Below, one piece after another: positions 6,812-9,540 of a stretch of DNA of 9,540 bases (positions are counted from its first letter, which is position 1; each line of letters opens with the position of its first letter). Both the position numbers and the translations under genes were made by a program. The notes below the pieces were generated by a model. That model worked only from the letters and a program-made list of their open reading frames with translations. It made no database searches and was not told the DNA's origin. The DNA is from HGM10836 sp964430375. Lineage in GTDB: Bacteria > Bacillota_I > Bacilli_A > RF39 > UBA660. The stretch lies in contig CAYSEZ010000038.1 in assembly GCA_964430375.1 (NCBI GenBank), positions 1 through 9,540 on the forward strand, written 5' to 3'.

Positions 6812-8849
6812 AAAACAAACAAACGAAAAAGCCAAAGACTTTAAAAACTCATTAAAAAGACTATTTAAAGAACTAAAAGGCTTTAAAACCCTAATCTTAT
6901 TAGCATTCTTCCTTGCAGCACTATCTTCAGTTCTATCAATCCTAACTCCAAATAAATTATCTGATTTAACAAACGAAATCCAAAAAGGATTAATATTAGA
7001 TACTACCAAAATAGAAGATTTAACTAACAAAATAATAAATAACTCAAACTTACAAAATATCCCAACTGAAAACACTAACTTACAAAATATAAACGAAGAT
7101 ATGATTGACTTAATATTTAATGAATTAAAAATAGATAATAAAACAATAACTCAAAAAGAACAATATGACTTTTTAATAACAATGAGTAACATAGATGAAA
7201 ACACAACAATAGATGAAATATATAGCAAAATAGATACACTTCCAGAAAACATAAATGAATTAATAAAACCAAAAATATCCCTAGAAGAAGTAAAAAATAT
7301 TGCTATATTACTAATAATACTATATGTAGCAAGTAGTATTGCAAGTTTTATAGAATCTATAATTATGACAGATGTATCTAATAAATTTGCAAAAAGCCTA
7401 AGAAGCAGAATATCAAAGAAAATAAATAAACTCCCACTAAAATACTTTGATAACCATAAACAAGGAGACACCCTATCAAGACTAACAAACGATGTAGATA
7501 CAATTTCACAAACAATGAATCAATCACTATCAAGTTTAGTAAGTGCTATCTTCCTATTTCTAGGAACAATACTAATGATGTTTAAAACAAACGCTGTAAT
7601 GGCCTTAACCGCTATAATATCAAGCCTAATAGGTTTCATAGGAATGTCAATCATTCTAAAAAATTCACAAAAATACTTCACAAAAAAACAACAAGAACTA
7701 GGTAACTTAAACGGACACATCGAAGAAGTTTACTCTAATTTAAACATAATAAAAGTATATAATGCAAAAGAAGAAACAACACAAAAATTTGAAGAATACA
7801 ACAAAAAATTATGTGAAGCAAACAAAAAAAGCCAATTCCTATCAGGTATAATGCAACCCCTAATGAGTTTTATAGGTAACTTTGGATACGTCGCAGTTTG
7901 CATCGTCGGAGCAATACTAACTAAAAATAATGTTATAACATTCGGTGTAATAGTAGCATTTATGACTTATGTAAGACTATTTACATCACCACTTTCTCAA
8001 ATAGCACAAGGAGTAACCCAACTACAATCTGCCGCCGCAGCAAGTGAAAGAGTATTTGAATTCATAGATGAAGAAGAAATGAGTAGTCAAAAAGAAATAA
8101 CAAAATACCTAGACAAAACAAAAGTAAAAGGTAAAATAGAATTTGATAACGTTTCATTTAAGTATAATGAAAAACCAGTAATAAAAAACTTTACTGCAAA
8201 AGCACTTCCTGGTCAAAAAATAGCCATAGTAGGACCTACTGGCGCAGGAAAAACAACAATGGTAAACTTACTTATGAAGTTCTATGAAATAAATAAAGGC
8301 AATATAAAAATAGATGATATCCCAATAAATGAACTAACAAGAGAAAACATCCACGAACTATTTACAATGGTTTTACAAGATACATGGCTTTTCGAAGGTA
8401 CTATAAAAGAAAACATTAAATTTAATAGAGAAAATATAACAGATAAACAAATAGAAGAAGCTTGCAAAGAAGTCGGAGTAGACTACTTCATAAAAACATT
8501 ACCAAATACCTATAACTATACCCTAAAAGAAAATGACAACATCTCCGGAGGACAAAAACAATTACTTACAATAGCAAGAGGTATGATTGAAAACTCACCA
8601 TTCTTAATACTAGATGAAGCAACAAGTAACGTAGACACTAGAACTGAAGAACTAGTCCAAAAAGCAATGGATAAACTAACCGAAGGTAAAACATCGTTTA
8701 TAATTGCACACAGACTATCAACCATTAAAAATGCAGATCTTATTCTAGTAATGAAAGATGGAAACATAATAGAACAAGGAAACCATAAAGAACTATTAAA
8801 ACAAAATGGCTTCTATAGTGAACTATATAACTCACAATTTCAAAAATAA
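6804..8849 (+). CDS. ABC exporter half-transporter, catalytic subunit
   Basis: This 681-residue partner of the preceding exporter has the same membrane-then-ATPase layout. Its ATPase is canonical: Walker A GPTGAGKTT (477-485), Q525, signature ISGGQ (580-584), Walker B LILDE with catalytic E605, D-loop SNVD (608-611) and H-loop H636 (IIAHR). Likely helices lie near residues 29-49, 165-188, 243-262, 266-286, 352-372 and 377-395. Between helices 1 and 2 is a long polar, Asn- and acid-rich insert (about 50-163) that should face outside and makes the protein some 100 residues longer than its partner. The start ATG overlaps the upstream stop (ATGAATAA), with AAAGGAGGA at 6787-6795 inside the upstream gene, so the subunits should be made in equal amounts by coupled translation. 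The substrate is not predictable from sequence. Confidence 0.93.
   Translation: MNKKQTNEKAKDFKNSLKRLFKELKGFKTLILLAFFLAALSSVLSILTPNKLSDLTNEIQKGLILDTTKIEDLTNKIINNSNLQNIPTENTNLQNINEDMIDLIFNELKIDNKTITQKEQYDFLITMSNIDENTTIDEIYSKIDTLPENINELIKPKISLEEVKNIAILLIILYVASSIASFIESIIMTDVSNKFAKSLRSRISKKINKLPLKYFDNHKQGDTLSRLTNDVDTISQTMNQSLSSLVSAIFLFLGTILMMFKTNAVMALTAIISSLIGFIGMSIILKNSQKYFTKKQQELGNLNGHIEEVYSNLNIIKVYNAKEETTQKFEEYNKKLCEANKKSQFLSGIMQPLMSFIGNFGYVAVCIVGAILTKNNVITFGVIVAFMTYVRLFTSPLSQIAQGVTQLQSAAAASERVFEFIDEEEMSSQKEITKYLDKTKVKGKIEFDNVSFKYNEKPVIKNFTAKALPGQKIAIVGPTGAGKTTMVNLLMKFYEINKGNIKIDDIPINELTRENIHELFTMVLQDTWLFEGTIKENIKFNRENITDKQIEEACKEVGVDYFIKTLPNTYNYTLKENDNISGGQKQLLTIARGMIENSPFLILDEATSNVDTRTEELVQKAMDKLTEGKTSFIIAHRLSTIKNADLILVMKDGNIIEQGNHKELLKQNGFYSELYNSQFQK
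7047..7090 (+). repeat. Short in-frame direct repeat in the exporter insert
   Basis: AACTTACAAAATAT occurs at 7047-7060 and again at 7077-7090, exactly 30 bases (ten codons) apart. It encodes NLQNI twice (residues 82-86 and 92-96) within the predicted external segment. It looks like a small tandem duplication in a loop under weak constraint. Confidence 0.6.
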
Positions 8850-8862
8850 TAAGGAGGAAAAA

Positions 8863-9405
8863 ATGAAATATTTTAAAAAACTAGAAGGAGAAAACATATA
8901 TTTATCTCCAATAAATAATGAAGATATAGAAAAATACGTTTATTTTCTAAATGACAAAAACGTAACAAATAACATAGGAACAACAAATGAAATAACAACC
9001 ATAGAAAGTGAAAAAGAATGGATTACAAATGCTAACAAAAATAATACAATAAACCTAGCAATCATAAAAAAAGAAAACGATGAATTAATAGGCAATTGCT
9101 CTTTATTTGATATAGATAGAATAAATAGATGTTGTACCCTAGGAATCTTTATCGGAGAAGAACAAAATAGAAACAAAGGTTATGGAAAAGAAACAATAAA
9201 CTTATTACTAGACTATGGATTTAACTACCAAAATATGCATAACATTAACCTAAAAGTATTTTCATTTAATGAAAGAGCAATAAAATGTTACGAAAAAGTA
9301 GGATTTAAAAAATGTGGAACAAGACATGAATCTTACTTCCTAGAAGGTAAATACTATGATGAAATAATAATGGAAATACTAGAAAACGATTATAGAAATA
9401 GATAA
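8863..9405 (+). CDS. GNAT-family N-acetyltransferase (RimJ/RimL-like)
   Basis: This 180-residue protein resembles GNAT enzymes of the Acetyltransf_3 (RimJ/RimL/SpeG-like) group, which move an acetyl group from acetyl-CoA to an amine. The opening GENIYLSPINNEDIEKY is typical of that group. The CoA-binding motif A is at about 93-125, with pyrophosphate-loop residues R103, G106 and G108 in RNKGYGKE, followed by motif B-like NERAIKCYEKVGFKKCG (136-152). I chose ATG 8863, five bases after AAGGAGG (8851-8857); a start at 8806 would run into the exporter gene. It lies 13 nt after the exporter and shares its A-rich, ATA-rich codon use, so it is probably the last gene of the module. The substrate could be a small-molecule drug, polyamine, or protein N-terminus; this cannot be decided here. 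Confidence 0.88.
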   Translation: MKYFKKLEGENIYLSPINNEDIEKYVYFLNDKNVTNNIGTTNEITTIESEKEWITNANKNNTINLAIIKKENDELIGNCSLFDIDRINRCCTLGIFIGEEQNRNKGYGKETINLLLDYGFNYQNMHNINLKVFSFNERAIKCYEKVGFKKCGTRHESYFLEGKYYDEIIMEILENDYRNR

Positions 9406-9409
9406 AAAT

Positions 9410-9445
9410 AAGACTACAAAAGTTATTTAACTAAAGTAGTCTTTT
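9410..9445 (+). terminator. Intrinsic terminator, probably bidirectional
   Basis: An 8-bp stem AAGACTAC (9410-9417) with GTAGTCTT (9436-9443) encloses a smaller helix, AGTT (9421-9424) with AACT (9429-9432). T residues (9442-9445) follow on the + strand. On the - strand the stem is followed by TATTTTTA (complement of 9410-9403), so it can also end transcription of the convergent gene at the right edge. Confidence 0.85.
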
Positions 9446-9453
9446 CAATTTTA

Positions 9454-9540
9454 TCAATCTAAGTTTAAATTATCTTTTATTATATTAAATCTATCTATTA
9501 CAAAAGGGAATATTTTATTGCCAGTAACTATATCGTAAAA
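9454..9540 (-). CDS. C-terminal end of an unidentified gene, cut by the window edge
   Basis: Read on the - strand, the frame starting at base 9540 is open for 28 codons and ends at TGA (9456-9454). The visible sequence includes YDIVTGNKIFPFVIDRF and ends KDNLNLD. The other two - strand frames hit stops within eight codons, and the stop lies ten bases before the shared terminator, as expected for the end of a convergent gene. Too little is visible to assign a family. It would be the only gene in the window ending in TGA; all other genes end in TAA or TAG. A chance open stretch is possible. Confidence 0.45.
   Translation of the reverse strand, partial: FYDIVTGNKIFPFVIDRFNIIKDNLNLD

Noticed and set aside
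8806..8862. An earlier ATG for the acetyltransferase inside the exporter gene
   Set aside because: It would overlap the exporter by 44 bases with no good ribosome binding site, while ATG 8863 follows AAGGAGG by five bases and gives a normal GNAT N-terminus.
1056..9405. Mycoplasma-type genetic code (TGA as tryptophan)
   Set aside because: Tryptophan codons checked in the str, exporter and acetyltransferase genes are all TGG and no reading frame needs TGA as sense, which would be very unlikely in a code-4 genome this AT-rich.
1..9540. CRISPR array, insertion sequence, tRNA, toxin-antitoxin or phage genes
   Set aside because: No spaced repeat array, transposase-like frame, terminal repeats or tRNA-like clover-leaf was seen; the window is almost fully covered by the genes listed.

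Overview
This AT-rich window uses the standard bacterial genetic code: every tryptophan codon I checked is TGG, and no reading frame needs TGA as a sense codon. Genes have strong AAGGAGG-type ribosome binding sites. The long S12 form (136 aa) and the str operon layout point to a low-GC Bacillota. An uncultured Bacilli, Erysipelotrichales or RF39-like lineage is plausible, but this is inference and cannot be fixed from the window alone.

Left half (1-4431): a complete str operon, rpsL-rpsG-fusA-tuf, all on the + strand. It has a near-consensus extended -10 promoter (26-54), an 86-nt leader able to form competing hairpins, tight gaps between the first three genes, a 94-nt gap before tuf that probably carries a tuf-specific promoter, and a clear intrinsic terminator after tuf. 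These genes encode 30S proteins S12 and S7 and the elongation GTPases EF-G and EF-Tu. The most unusual point is S12 residue 104, which is isoleucine where the otherwise near-invariant KDLPGVRYH loop has proline. This is the E. coli P90/P91 position, where substitutions give streptomycin resistance or dependence.

Right half (4453-9445): a self-contained regulated efflux module on the + strand. It consists of a MarR-family regulator, two half-size ABC exporter genes overlapping by 8 nt, and a GNAT acetyltransferase 13 nt downstream, closed by a terminator that can work in both directions. The two ABC proteins look like an asymmetric heterodimeric exporter. The first has a degenerate catalytic site (Walker B Asp-Asp and Gln in the H-loop). 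The second has the canonical Glu and His and carries a ~115-residue insert between its first two membrane helices. A shared 14-bp motif lies at the start of the marR transcript and again upstream of the first ABC gene, so MarR probably controls both itself and the exporter.

Right edge (9454-9540): the last 28 codons of an unidentified gene on the - strand, convergent with the module and sharing its terminator. I see no tRNA, rRNA, CRISPR array, insertion sequence or phage gene. No stretch above 300 bases lacks a gene. I do not see a clearly new biological system; the window is core translation genes next to an ordinary-looking but well-defined drug-efflux cassette.
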